From Globodera rostochiensis (Eukaryota; Nematoda; Chromadorea; Rhabditida; Heteroderidae): a DNA stretch of 64,000 bases. Made by a program: the position numbers and the translations under genes. Below are positions 47,534 to 63,700 of the stretch, piece after piece (position 1 is the stretch's first letter; each line of letters begins with the position of its first letter). The notes below the pieces were generated by a model that was not told the DNA's origin, did no database searches, and saw only the letters and a program-made list of their open reading frames with translations. The stretch spans positions 1,018,001-1,082,000 of the forward strand of contig JAEVLN010000014.1 in assembly GCA_018350325.1 (NCBI GenBank), in the 5' to 3' direction.

Positions 47534-49918
47534 TCATTCGGCACCAGCACCACCTGCGCCAGCCACGGCTCCGCCACCAGTTTCGTCTTTGTCGCGCTTC
47601 TTTGTACCACTCACAATGTCGTCAATGCGCAGAATCATAATAGCCTAAAAAGTTGGGAGAAACACGTGATGATGAATCTCGAGCCAAAAATCGATGAAAA
47701 AAAATTGATCAAAAAAGTGCAGTCCAGAAAAAGAAAACCAACCGTTTCGATGGCCGTTTTGATGGCTTGCAGGCGCACACTGAGCGGATCCCAAATGCCT
47801 CCGGACTGTCCCTCCCCCGACGCTGTCATGTCCACCAACTCGCCGGCGCCTTGCCCGTTGATGCCCCATGTCCAATTGCCCGGCTCCTGTGCATGCTTAG
47901 CACGCAATGCTGTCAGTTGACGAATCGTGGAGGAACCACCGCAATTCTGGACAAGTGTTCGTGGCACAATCTCCAACGCGTGCGCCACCGCTTTGTACGG
48001 CCCAGCACGGATGCCCGGGATAGACTTGGCTTTTTCCAGCAAGGCCTGGTGATGAACATAAGGGAAAATGCAACTTAAATAATTTTAATATTTTGTCTAA
48101 ATCTCTGATTACATGCGATAGTGCCATTTCCAACGCTCCGGCACCAGGCACAACGCGCGCGTTTGTCAGAACGTTGCGAACACAGTGCAGCGCGTCCTGG
48201 ATGTTGCGCTCCACCTCATTGATGATGTCTTTGCTTGGCCCACGCAGCACCACGGTGACGGCGGTGGTCTTCTCCGATGTGATCCATGTGAAATACTCAA
48301 ATTTTTGTTTTTAAGAGTATCAGAATGATGAACCAACCTCATCGCCCACTTTCTTGATCTCGTACAAGTCCGCCTGTGTACCAATGTCCGACTCGCGCAG
48401 GTCAGTGGTGTCGTTGACAATCCGAGCGCCCGTCACACTGCAATGAGACAAAAACATTTAATAAAAATAGGTAAGTTTTTGATCACAAATCAAATAATAC
48501 CCTAGTATTGTAAAAAACAAAAACAAAAAAAGTCACCGTGCCAATCGGTTGTTGTCCGTCTTTTTGAGGCGTCGCAGAGCCGTGATGCCGGCCTTGACCA
48601 AGTAGTGCTGGGCCAAGTCGGAAATGCCCTTCTCCGTAAACACCAAATTCGGCTTCAGTCGGATGATCTCGTCGCATTGGCGTTTTATCGCCTCTTCTTC
48701 CTATAAACAAATTTTAAAAAACGAGAAAAACGTGAGATCAATCTCTCGGTTGTAGTGCCCAGATGAAACCCCAAGTTTCCCCGGAAAACTCAAACCTGTT
48801 CCAATACTCGGCTGAAGTCCTGCTCTTTCATGATCTCCAGCGAAGTTTGACTTTCGCCCTTTTTGTACTCCAATGGACAGTCCAACAGCAACACTCGCGG
48901 TTTCTCAATGCGCCGGCTCATCTTCGGGTGAACGATATCCTAAAATTTAATTTACAAATTAAACGAAATTTGTCCCAACTTTGCCATTCAAACTGGGCAT
49001 TCTTTTGAACCTACTTTGTTCAACACAACGCCCTTCACGACATTGCTGTCCTCGATGGCTCCGCCGGGGATCTTCTCAATGCGGCAGTAGCGTTTGATGT
49101 CAATCTCGCGATACTCGTTGGTGGTCACGTCGATGGTGCGCACAGCAGACAACGCAATGTCCACCGCGAGGTCCATGTACTTTGCTAACATTTTGGTGCC
49201 CAGACATGACTTCACAACGGTGGTCAACTCCGATTCGGATGTCAGATCAACAGGTTTACTGAACTACAAATGTGAAAACGGACAATTGAGCACTCAAATA
49301 ACCAAAATTTCTCCTCCGTCCATTCGATGATGTCCTCCAATGCCATTCGAAAGGCCTAAATTAACAACAAAGAAATGGGAAAAAAAATACATGACAAAAA
49401 GTCTCAAAAAGTCACGCACCAAAATTAAAATCCCGAAGAAAATACTTTCTGTCCAGCTAGTACTTGCCTGAATAATCACGGTCGGGTGGATGTTCTGCTC
49501 CAAAAACTGTTCGGCCTGGGCCAAGAACTCGCCGGCCAAGATGATCACTGTGGTGGTGCCGTCACCGGTCTCCTCGTCCTGTGTTCGTGCAATTTCGATC
49601 ATCGTCTTTGCCGCCGGGTGCTTGACGGTGATCTCACGTAGAATGGCATTCCCATCATTGGTCAACACAATGCCGCCCATCGGGTCCATCAACATCTTGA
49701 GCATAGCCCGTGGACCCAGGCTGGTACGGATCACATCGGCGACCAACTGCAGACAGAAAATTTAATACTGTTTAGTTCGTAATGCAGCAAGGTCAAATAA
49801 ATATCGTTTGGAGCTGTACCTTGGCTGCCGCGATGTTCTGCCGTTGGACCCGGTGGCCCTGTTCCCGTTCAGCCAATCTGTTGATGATAATCAGTGGAGC
49901 ACCGCCGGTTTGCATCAT
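47534..49918 (-). CDS. cct-3: T-complex protein 1 subunit gamma (chaperonin CCT3)
   Basis: Subunit of the eight-member cytosolic TRiC/CCT chaperonin, which folds actin, tubulin and other proteins using ATP. From the ATG at 49,918 the frame reads APLIIINRL, then exon 2 (49,746-49,468) with the group II chaperonin signatures [24 protein letters not shown] (split here as [14 protein letters not shown] and [10 protein letters not shown]) and the ATP-site motif [13 protein letters not shown]. Later exons give [13 protein letters not shown] and [13 protein letters not shown], the conserved equatorial region. The C-terminus is the family's Gly-rich flexible tail ([15 protein letters not shown]), stop at 47,534. 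Exon 2 ends at a GC donor (cag|gcaagt, 49,467-49,466) in phase with the next exon ([17 protein letters not shown]). About ten exons; length near the usual 540 aa. Confidence 0.95.
49466..49467 (-). other. cct-3: GC splice donor in cct-3
   Basis: The exon ends VIIQ and the intron begins gcaagt. This is the best known GC-donor consensus (AG|GCAAGT). The acceptor is tttag before gcctttcga, and phase 0 is kept. Confidence 0.85.
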
Positions 49919-50355
49919 TATCTTTTTTGAAACGTTGTCTATTCTTAAGCGCAAAAACTTATGAAATTATAAAATCCAAAAATATCTCGGAACAATCATA
50001 CAGTTTAAAAAATGTGACCAAAAAAATGGGAGGTTTAACACAAATTTGATGGTATCTCACGAATATCAATTACAATACAAATAAAAAAGAAAATCACCAA
50101 CACAACATCCATTACTACTGCTGGAGGAGGACATCAAACACACACATCCAAATATATGTTTGGGTCAGGCTCGTATCTGTTAAGAAAATTTGCACAAAAA
50201 AATTAAATGTTTCATTTCCTGGATGTGCTGACACGAGCCTGTGATTGTGGTGCAGTAATCACGTGGTACGTAAATATTGGATGAAAATAATATAAAAAGT
50301 GGCAAAATGTGCCCAAAATAATTCCAATTCGACTTCCAAAATCATCGCATTTAAA
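49919..50355. other. Spacer between hrp-1 and cct-3
   Basis: About 440 bp on the same transcribed strand, AT-rich. No clear AATAAA plus TTTCAG pair was seen here, so operon membership of hrp-1 with cct-3 is less well supported than for cct-3 and its downstream neighbour. Confidence 0.4.
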
Positions 50356-52432
<2,077 letters not shown>

Positions 52433-53450
52433 TGGGTCAAAGTTTTGAACATTTTCGTTTTGACAGACAAAACAAGAACTACGTTTATTAATTGAGTAAA
52501 GTACATTTATCTTCTACGATTATGTGACAAACAATGACCATTTTTTCTTCGTGCTGTGTCTGTGTGTTCTGCCTACGTACGTACGGAGAGCTCTCTCTAT
52601 ATTTCGCAGAACTGTCTCTCTCTCTCTGGCACTGCCTACCAAATTCGATCGAATTCTAATCAATCAATTAATCGAGTAAAATCAAGCAAACTGATCTAAA
52701 GTTATGTAAATGAGCAGTGCCAACGTTTGACTGCTCGAAATTGTTGGAATAAGTCCAGAAAAACAAAGCTCAGATAATTTACCATAAAATGCGTAATTGT
52801 ATATTCCAATGCCACTTTAAAATGGGGTATTTAATTAGTATCGGTGGGTATTATCACAAAGTTACAGAGAACCGATGGATGGTGCCGATTCATTTAATGG
52901 GAAAGAAAGTCGCGATAAATTAGGTACGTTTGTTTCAGAAAAATGCAAATTTCACCTTTACCTTGAATTAATTGAAATGAAGACATCACCAACAAACTTT
53001 TCTGTCGCTTTCTGTGGCGCAGTTGTTTGTTGTCAATTGACTAAATGATAGAGCTTAAATAAAATAGCTGAAAAGGAAAACAATATGAAAAACAATTAAA
53101 CCAAAGGATTGACAAATCCAAATGGAACCCGGATCATTTGCAAAAATACACCCCGAAAATGGCGTCACCGAGAAACAGAATTTAATTAGGTGGGTCTTAC
53201 TTAACCCGATTTGAAATTTCTACAGATCGCCAAATTTTTAAATGCTAGTTTATTTTGAATTTTGATTGCAAACTCAACAAAACAACAAAATTATTAAAAA
53301 TTTTTCTGCGTCTTTGGCACCGGCAAATCCCTAAAAACACCCCCCCCCCCTATAGATTCAACCCTGACTAAGACAATTTTTTTTTAAAAACATACTCATT
53401 GGTCCGATTGGGTGGCTCCATTCTTCATTTTACAGAATAATTTGGTCAGA
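52433..53450. other. Divergent promoter region of hrp-1 and the PIP4P gene
   Basis: About 1 kb between two genes transcribed away from each other. It has a short CT-dinucleotide-rich tract at about 52,590-52,630 (ctctctctct) and a C run near 53,340-53,350. It should carry the 5' end of hrp-1 and both promoters. No other gene is visible. A ttttacag acceptor (ag at 53,434-53,435) 15 nt before the ATG at 53,451 is a probable trans-splice site. Confidence 0.5.
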
Positions 53451-55301
53451 ATGTCGCGTGACGTCCGCTCGACTGAGAAATTGCCCCTGCTGAACGCGTC
53501 CAACAATCGTCGCACCTACAGCCAGTCCTCATCGCGTGAGGAGGCGCGGCCCTTTGACCAAAATCCGCACCCATTGGACGGCACCGGGGCAGACGGAGAG
53601 GCAATACATTTAGCTGCCAGGATTACTTAATAGGAATTTCGGGCATTGGCCGTGACTCGTGCGATTATAGAATATTGTAGAAAATCCATTAATGTTTTTT
53701 TTGTTAGTTTCAGAAAATCTCTAATAATCGATATTTTAGGCGCCTTTTTCATATCAACATGGTGGTGGTGGTGGTGGTGGTAATCGAGCTGGACGAGCGC
53801 GCCCCAATGCGCCAGCAGCCGATGTCGGGGAGGACGACGACGATGAAAACTCACCGCTGATGAACCGAGGTTTTTGGATATGCTTTTATTCCATAACTAA
53901 ACATTTACACAAACATTCAGAAATCTTTCCCCTCCCAAAAACAAAATGAAATCTTTAAAGTTTGTAATGAATTTGTTCTTTTGTCGCAGGTCCAATGGCT
54001 GTGTGCCGTGTGTGTGACGCTGAGATTGCGCTTGATGGCAAAACAAATCTGCATGTTGTTCGGTGCCAACATTGCAATGAGGTATGCCTAGCGCCCTCTT
54101 GAAGCTTTGCCATTTTTGAACATCCATTTACCTTTTTTGGGTCAACTTGAGCTTATGGGGTTTGGGACCCGGTGGTACTACGGTATAATATTGTGTAGTA
54201 GACGATTACGCAAAATATTTTTGAAATTTTTTCTAATTAATTGACCACTTAATTTTGTTGTTTTTTGAATTCGGCGAGGCCCTAACCAACCCTCCGCTAT
54301 TATGTGACTGTGTATTTTTGCAGGTGACGCCCATCCGTGCCGCTCCGCCCGGCAAGAAGTACGTGCGCTGTCCGTGCAATTGTCTGCTCGTCTGCAAGGC
54401 GTCCTCCACGCGCATCGCGTGCCCCCGGCACAACTGCCGGCGCGTGATCACTTTGGCTGCCTCCTCCCCTGTGGGCACTGCGGTGCGTGCGCCGGCCGGC
54501 ACGTGCCGCGTGCAGTGCGCGCATTGCTCGGAGGTGATCATCTTCAACACGCTGTCCAGCTCGGTGGCCAACTGTCCACACTGCAAACAAGTGTAAGTGT
54601 GTGCTACGGACGGGCAGAAGTGAGAGAGGAGAGAGAAAGGGAAAGAGATAAAGGAAGAGAGAAACGGGGAAGGGAGGAGGACAAGCGAGAGAGCTAAACA
54701 GGGAGGAAGGGAAAAAGGGGAGACGAAGCCGGTCGAATTTAGGAAATCCCCCAAAAAAACAAACCTTTTTCTTCACTTCAATTTTAGCTCGTCAGTTGGG
54801 GCACGGTTTGCGCGTTCCCGTACCTCAATGTTCTGCATTGCTTCGGTGATCAGTTTGTCGATTCTGGCCGCACTCGTAGTAAGAAATTTGAATTTCTTTA
54901 TAAACGGGTCTAACTGAACTGATGGTATTATTCAAAGTTCGCTATAGTTTTAAATGAAAATCATTTGAATTTTTCTATTTTTTTAAAAAACTCAGATCGG
55001 CTCATTGCACTCCGGCGGAGGCGGTCCGTTGATGTACACTTTGTGGGTGCTTCTTTCGTTCTGTTTCGCCTATTTTCTCGTCCGACTTGTGTACTATGCA
55101 CGGATGAAAGTCAGCCAGGTAAAATACCCATTCCACATTTTGAATAATGGAAACTGGAATTTTGGGCGTATCGGATTTCATCATAACAAGGAATAAGAAT
55201 TGCCAAAAATCGTTGAACATTCAAATGGAATTCCATTTTCTTCAGTCCATTCATTAACAATTTTTGATGTTGTTTTCGTACAGGTGCTTGGCCCAATTTG
55301 A
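53451..55301 (+). CDS. Phosphatidylinositol-4,5-bisphosphate 4-phosphatase (TMEM55/PIP4P family)
   Basis: Integral endolysosomal membrane enzyme family that converts PI(4,5)P2 to PI(5)P. The cytosolic N-terminus is low-complexity, with a Gly run, acidic stretch and SPLMNRG. The Cys-rich core carries repeated CxxC pairs ([29 protein letters not shown]) and the CX5R active-site motif in [10 protein letters not shown]. Two C-terminal helices follow: [20 protein letters not shown] and [17 protein letters not shown]. Exons are 53,451 to about 53,600, about 53,740-53,869, 53,990-54,081, 54,324-54,592, 54,788-54,878, 54,996-55,118 and 55,284-55,301 (ending VLGPI). The junction between exons 1 and 2 does not resolve to a standard donor in phase, so exon 1's end is uncertain. 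AATAAA at 55,451. Confidence 0.88.
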
Positions 55302-56160
55302 AGAGAACGCGCCTTGACGATGGGACGGCACGCAGTCAATTAGTCGGTCGGCGGCATTCTCTCGTGCCCTCTCCCCCCTATTCCGTCAACGGACCACCAC
55401 CAAAAGCCCAAAAAGCGCCGTTTGCAAAAGTGCGCGTCGTCTAAATGTCAAATAAACAAAAAGTGTCTTCTTCCTCTCGTGCAAAAAATAAACACCGGCG
55501 GGGAAAGTTTGGCCTCAAATATTGCGGGACATTCCCTCCCCCCCCCCCCCCCCCAAATAACGTCTTTTCTTATTATTTGTCCATTAATTTTACTAATGAG
55601 TTTGGTTCACTTTCTTTTTTTGCTTTTGTGGATGGGTAGGTCTTCAGTCCGTCCACCGTTTTTTGTTCGCACCAAAGGGCCGTTAACATTGAAATGTATT
55701 TGCACAAGAGTTAGATGAGGCGAGGCACAAATTCCATCATTTTGCCGATTATATATTTTGATAATTGTTTTTAATTGTCTAAGATGACTCTCATTGCTAG
55801 GAGGCGGCCCCCGGACAAAGGGTTTGGCCTCACTGTTTTTTGTTTTACGGCGGTTTTGTGACTTAAATCCTGCAAATTTATGAAGTCCAACCTTTGCACC
55901 GTATCCCTATTACACAGTATACAATTATTATGTCTATTTTTTCATCTGTGAGTTTTCCATTATTTCATATTCCTCAATTTCGTCCAAATAAACAGTTTAA
56001 ACAACTCTTCAATCAACAATTGATTGAGCAATTTCGGGGAGAATTTTGTTTGATGTCTCATCGAGTGAGTGAATGAATCATTCCGTGGCATTTCCTTGTC
56101 GAACAAAATTTGTGCGGAATATGTTCAAAATGCAAAAAACCCCATAAAATTGTTGCGGAA
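55302..56160. other. Intergenic region between PIP4P gene and serine protease
   Basis: Holds the 3' UTR and AATAAA (55,451-55,456) of the PIP4P gene, a C run at about 55,532-55,553 and AT-rich sequence. No gene seen. Confidence 0.5.
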
Positions 56161-58298
<2,138 letters not shown>

Positions 58299-59449
58299 AA
58301 ATTTTGATTAATTTATTTTACTGCTGCTGATCATTGATTATTGGCGTTACTAAATATCATCTCATAAAGCATAAATGCCACCCACTTTAACTGGATCTGT
58401 TCGGTGCACTTCTTCAACTTGTTTGGTACCATAACCTGCTGCTATGTCACGGTCGCAGTTGGCGCTGCAACAAACGCTCCACAAGTCCAATCCAACACGG
58501 CGAAAACAGAACGATTATGTAATGACGGGAAGGAGATTAATCCTCAAGTGCTGCTCGAATTTGTTGAGAGTTCTATCGAGCAGAGCTATGGGCGGGCGCA
58601 AATTGGGGGGTCCCGTATTTCGGTCACTTTTTTAAATTATATTTATGTTACCTAAGCATTATTAACCTCCCCTAGGGGATGAAATCTTTTTAAAAAAACG
58701 GAAAAACGGCCCAAAACCAACGAAATTCCGTCCATCCCCCCCCCCCTCCATGTGTTTGTTTTGTTTGTATGCCTTTTTCTCGTCGTCTCTTTTTTGGTGT
58801 TTGCAAATGCATGCATTTGTTTATCACCGTAAGCTTAACGTGCAAAAATCTTTAACTAACAAAAAGTGAAACAGAAACAGAAAAGTGAGCCTATGGCCCC
58901 CCCCCCCCCTCCTTTCTGTGATCGAATCGGAGATAAAATCTGTGGGAAGTTAAACGCCGCCGGGGATGACTGTGAACGACGACAACGACGACTGATGGAT
59001 GGTTGGGGTGATGATGAGAGATGTGTGGTGTTTGTGGGACAACAAAGTAATCGGGGGGAATTAGCATCTCTTCCGCCGTTCTGTTTATTGTGGGTGGGCT
59101 GCTGGTGGGGTCCGTCCACTGCCCCACAGCATTCTTTTGTGCCAATTTGACCCGTACCCTCCGGCCCTACCCATTCCTTCGGCCACGGAGTGGTCGATGA
59201 TCCCTTCGCCCCCCCCCCCTCGGGGGAAGGGAATACGCGTCGCGGGGTTTTGTTTTCTTTTGGGTGCGGGGGCATTTGGCCCCGCCATCCCCTGCAACTT
59301 TGGTGTTTTGGTTGGCTCCGTTTAGTGTGTTCTATTCGGTGGAATATTTATTATAAATCAATTCTTGTAATTATGGCCTAAGATTTGGCCCCTAAATCTT
59401 ATTTGGAACTTTGGAAATGCCACCGCCATAAATCCCCCCCCCTCCCAAA
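58299..59449. other. Intergenic region
   Basis: Low-complexity C runs and AT-rich sequence. A plus-strand frame at about 58,404-58,655 (ending GGSRISVTFLNYIYVT) lacks an ATG and any clear splice partner. A minus frame at 58,856-59,275 is proline- and glycine-rich and antisense-like. I do not call either a gene. Confidence 0.4.
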
Positions 59450-60303
59450 ATGCCATTGATCGTTCCCTCCGATTTGCTCAACGGCCTTCTCTATCTGGCC
59501 TCCCATTTCCTTTGCCTCGAGCTCTTCCGTTCCACGCTCATTCCCTTCCTGTGCCGAGTTGACGCAATTTCGCTGAAAGTCCGTCTCGAAAATGGCCATT
59601 TGCACGCGTGAGTTTGTGCGCGGTGGGGGGGCACTTTGCGCGCCATCGATTTGAGTACAAAAAGAGTCCCCTGCAGGGACGAGGTGGTGGAAGTGCTCGA
59701 CTTTCTCTTCCGCCACCCCTTCCGACTGTCCCTGTTCTTGGCCAACGTCTTCTACCGGGCCGGCTACGTGCTGAGCTACGTCCAATGCATGGCGTTGTGT
59801 GAATTGTTGCTGAACGCTGTTAAAGAAAATGGCGGTGACCCGCTGCTCCTCCACCAGGTGAGCGAGTGGCCAAACGGCTTACAGAAAATGTGAATTTTGG
59901 GTTTTGTTCAACAATAACGTTTCCCGATTCTCCCATCCGATCACTCGCACAACACAAAACGAACTCTTTTTTGTAGTTCAGCTGCTGGTACTGCTCTGTC
60001 TCGTGTTTCTGCTCTATCTCCACCTGATCACCATCTTAAACATTCTGGACATGTTTGACCAGCTCCAATTCGCACTCTTCAGTTTCCTGAGGTTTTTGTT
60101 CACGGTTCGTCAAATTTTAACAATCTTTTTGATCCGTTTTTGATTTGAAGACCGACCGGAAGGCCCGCAGAGTGTTCGCCTTCCTCAAATTGGACGGCAT
60201 GACGCTGCTGCGGCTAATGGGCGCCGGCGATTTGCTGGACACGGACTTTCTGTGGAGGCCGAAGGAACATCAAGAAGATGGAGCTGTTCATGGCGATGCG
60301 TAG
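59450..60303 (+). CDS. Short innexin-like membrane protein (divergent)
   Basis: Four exons join in phase: 59,450-59,607, 59,677-59,857, 59,982-60,104 and 60,151-60,303, giving about 204 residues. The first half has hydrophobic helices (LLNGLLYLASHFLCLELF, LSLFLANVFYRAGYVLSY). Next is YVQCMAL, recalling the VQC motif before the last helix of innexins. A strong membrane helix follows (LLVLLCLVFLLYLHLITIL), then a cytoplasmic tail VFAFLKLDGMTLLRLMGAGD. The last matches the innexin tail pattern FL-x-x-DG-x-x-LLRL-x-x-x-AGD-x-x-x-T. Innexins form invertebrate gap junctions and are usually about 370-450 aa, so this is half-length: either an N-terminally incomplete model, a degenerate copy or another membrane family. 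It may be a fragment of a longer gene whose upstream exons I missed. Confidence 0.45.
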
Positions 60304-60739
60304 GGCTGGGATTTATTTGCATTTGCTTTTTGACTCAAAATTCTTTAACAAAAATGCAATTAAAAAAAAGAAAGTTCGTTTATTTTGAGGATTTCGGAGC
60401 AAAATTGAAATGCATATTTTTGGCCATTTTTTTGGTGAATATAAATCCCAGCCCTAAAATTCTAAATTCTAAATAAAAATAATATATATTATTTATTTAA
60501 TTGAATATTTCTTTCAAAAGTTCGACCCCTATCCCTTGCAAGTGTCCCATTTTTTTGTTTGGATTTATTAACGTTTATATGTTCATTTTAATGGATTACG
60601 GGGTATTCATTCGATCAATCAATGCTTTATTATAACATTTATTTATGAAAAAAACACAATTTTAATTGGAATTTATGCGTCATTCATCCGTAATGGCAAA
60701 TCATTTTGGCACTTTTTGTCTGTCCCCCCCCCCCCCCCC
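60304..60739. other. Convergent spacer between innexin-like gene and unc-29
   Basis: AT-rich. It ends in a C run (60,724-60,739) that abuts the unc-29 stop codon. No gene seen. Confidence 0.5.
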
Positions 60740-63700
60740 TCAGAGTCGGCCGCCGCTGTTATACGCCTGGATGAGTCGTTGCAGCACCGCCTGTTGGTCC
60801 ACCGACTCGAAAACGGTTGGTGCGGACAACAACACGCCGATGGTGCCCCCGAGGGTAACGCCGAAGAAAACGTAAAACGGGGAGCAATTATTATGCAATT
60901 AATTCTCTAATTTATGAGCAATTTTTTTCAAAAAGCCCACGTAAAGCAAGAAGCGATCGATGACCATCGCAACGTATTTCCAATCGTCCCGATGCTTCAA
61001 ACATAAATGTGCCACACAATTTAGTAAAAGAATGCATGATAAAGCCCGATAAATGCGATCTCGAGTGGGTTAACCTCAGTCTCGACATTATTTTTTTTAT
61101 TCAGAAAAATTTAAAATATTCCCAATCCTGAAAACATTGGCCCGGTCTCCAGAAGTGCAACCGTATAATTGCTAGTGAAAGCTCGAGAGTCTCGGGTCTC
61201 AAAAAGTCTTGTCTTGGTCTCGAGAGTCCCGGCAATTTTAGATCTCGAGCATCCAAGTAATTACGGCGCGGGCGGGTCCCAGCAATTACAAAATTAGTAG
61301 AGGTGCCCAACCCACGCCAACCGACCGTTTTGTGCTTCTCCTCCCGTCTCATATGTTCCGTAATGTACTCGATGGCATCCACGGCACGCGCCTTTGGGTG
61401 TTTTTTTGAACTTCTCGATAAAGTGCGTGTGAATTGTTCTTTTACCGCATCGGGACTCAATGGGACGGCGGTGGCATTTCCGTCGTTTGCCCTCAAAGCG
61501 TCGTTTTCGCCCGTCGGCAGCGTCTCTTCTTCACCAAAGTCTGGACTTTTTGTAAAAAATAGTAACAAATTTTGAGTCGCCCACCGCCGTCAACAACGGC
61601 ACCGCCGTCGGCGACGCCGCCGCGTTTGCCCGACGCTGCCGGGCAATTTGGGTGGTGCGCGGACGACAAATTTTGTGGCGTGACAGTGAACTGGCCGACG
61701 CCGGGCAACGTGGTCAGACCGACCCGGAGTTCCGGGTTCAACACCAGACGACTCATTGCCGGTGTTGGCCTTTTCATGCATAACAAATGGGGCATCGACT
61801 GAAGAAATGGTGGCATAATTAAGAACAATTAGCGCAGCACAGTGCAATATTTGCCTTTAGGAAAATGAAGCGAACCCAACGCGGCATCCGGTGGGTGGTG
61901 GGGCCCCGGTGGTACACGTTGATGATGACGACGGTCACCTACAATTCCCAAAAATGTCATAATCCGCTTACTTTTCGCGGACCGTTATGGTGACAATGTT
62001 CAGGACGAAGGTGAGCAGCAAGTACTTGGCCATCAACGGAATGGTGGAGGAGGTGGGCGGCAGAATTTTGGAGACGAGCAAAAGGAACACGACGATGGAG
62101 AGGAGGACGGAGATGGTCTGAACGGACAGGAGGTAAAGCATTGCTGGAAGTAAATGATGTGGGGGGGGGGGGGGGAGACAGACAGAAAAAATGCTTTATT
62201 TAAATTTGACCAAAAATAATTTAAAAATTTTTGTGACGAATTGTCCCGGCACAAGTGATTTGTCTCGGAACGGGAAAAGCGGGTGGCCCGGCCACTTAAT
62301 TGTTCGACCAGAGTCATTTTCTCGCCCGAATCGGTTGGCAGAAAGAACACGGCCATGCTGAGAAAAGCCATTAGCACTGAAAAAGTTTGGCATTATGCCA
62401 AATCGGCCCAAAATAAAGCTAAAACCGGTGGGAATTATTAGCACGACGGTGTAGAAGAGCGTTTTGCGACGAATTCGAAGTTGGTATTCGATACGTGAAC
62501 TGTGACAATTGGTTGGGAACAATTCACAAATTGGGCCACAAAAGACACCGGTTTACCGATGGTTGACCAGCGAAGCCGGTGCATCTGACAAACAATTACA
62601 TATTGTTACCGTATACACTTCCGTCTACAGTAACCGGAGGGCCGCCCACTTTTGCATTGATTCAAAAATGGACCGGCTCTTTCTTAATCACCTACATACT
62701 GTTCCTATGATCAATCCATTTAATGGAAATTTAATTGACTTGATGTAGGGTTGCTTACCGAACCCCCCCCCCCCACCCCCAAAGAACCCCGACATTTTCC
62801 CCCGACATTTTTAGCCCTCACCCCCCGACTTTCTTACCCCAAGCAACCCTCGGGGGAAATTGCAATTTCCGAAACCCAACACCCCCCCCCCCCTCTCCGG
62901 CTCTAACTTACCGATAACGTCCCAAATGGAACTGACACTTTTGGCGTATTCGCTCAGGTCCATTGAGCTGCGCATAAATTTAACAAAAATTCTTTTGTTA
63001 ATTCGAGAGTCTTGTCCAAAATTAAACTGACTCGGCTTGCGCAAATTCCATTTTGATCTCATTTTCGTTGTACTGTTTTAAATAAATAAAATATAAAATT
63101 GCAAAATTGAAATGGTGCTGAATCCGCAATTCTGTATATTCCCTACATTGTAAATTGTCCCAAATTTGATTTAGCCATACCCCATAAACATGTCTGCCCA
63201 ATGCCAAGCCATCCTCCTAATCCCATCCAATGCCAAACTCGCCCATCTGTTACATAAGCATTCTTCCCCATTCAAAGCTCTGTGCATCGCCCCAATTCCT
63301 TCTGCTCTGAACCTTATCCACCGCCCATCTCGTGTCACTATTTAAGTCCACCCCAAACTCCCATTCGGGGTCCACCAATTCCCATTCGTGTGTCTGTCGG
63401 GTCCGCCTGCTTAGCCTATTATTGTGGACTGCTTTTCTGAGGTCTTTCGAGACCACTGACCAAATCCCGGTTTTCCCGATACCATTTTATATTAATAACG
63501 CTTTTCCTTTTCAATAAATTATCCTCTCCTCTTTGGACTTTAAAAGGGTCTTATAACCCTATAACCGCGGACCCAACAAATGGCTTCTCAATTTTTACCG
63601 TCCACGAGCCGAAGATCAAATGGCAAACTGAAAATTCCGGTGGCATTTTATGTGCCGAAAGCGTTTGGGTTGGATTTGCCTTGTTCGTCGAACGGAAAAT

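Noticed and set aside
49250..49320. A non-canonical junction in cct-3 between EWTEE and KPVDL
   Set aside because: A standard GT donor after aaattttg and the acceptor gtagttcag join in phase (EEKFCKPVDL).
53595..53605. A GC donor at the end of PIP4P exon 1 (gag|gcaata)
   Set aside because: The phase does not match the next exon, which starts one base earlier at the only good acceptor.
58856..59381. Several overlapping Pro/Gly-rich frames on both strands
   Set aside because: They arise from C/G runs and appear in most frames. No consistent exon structure.
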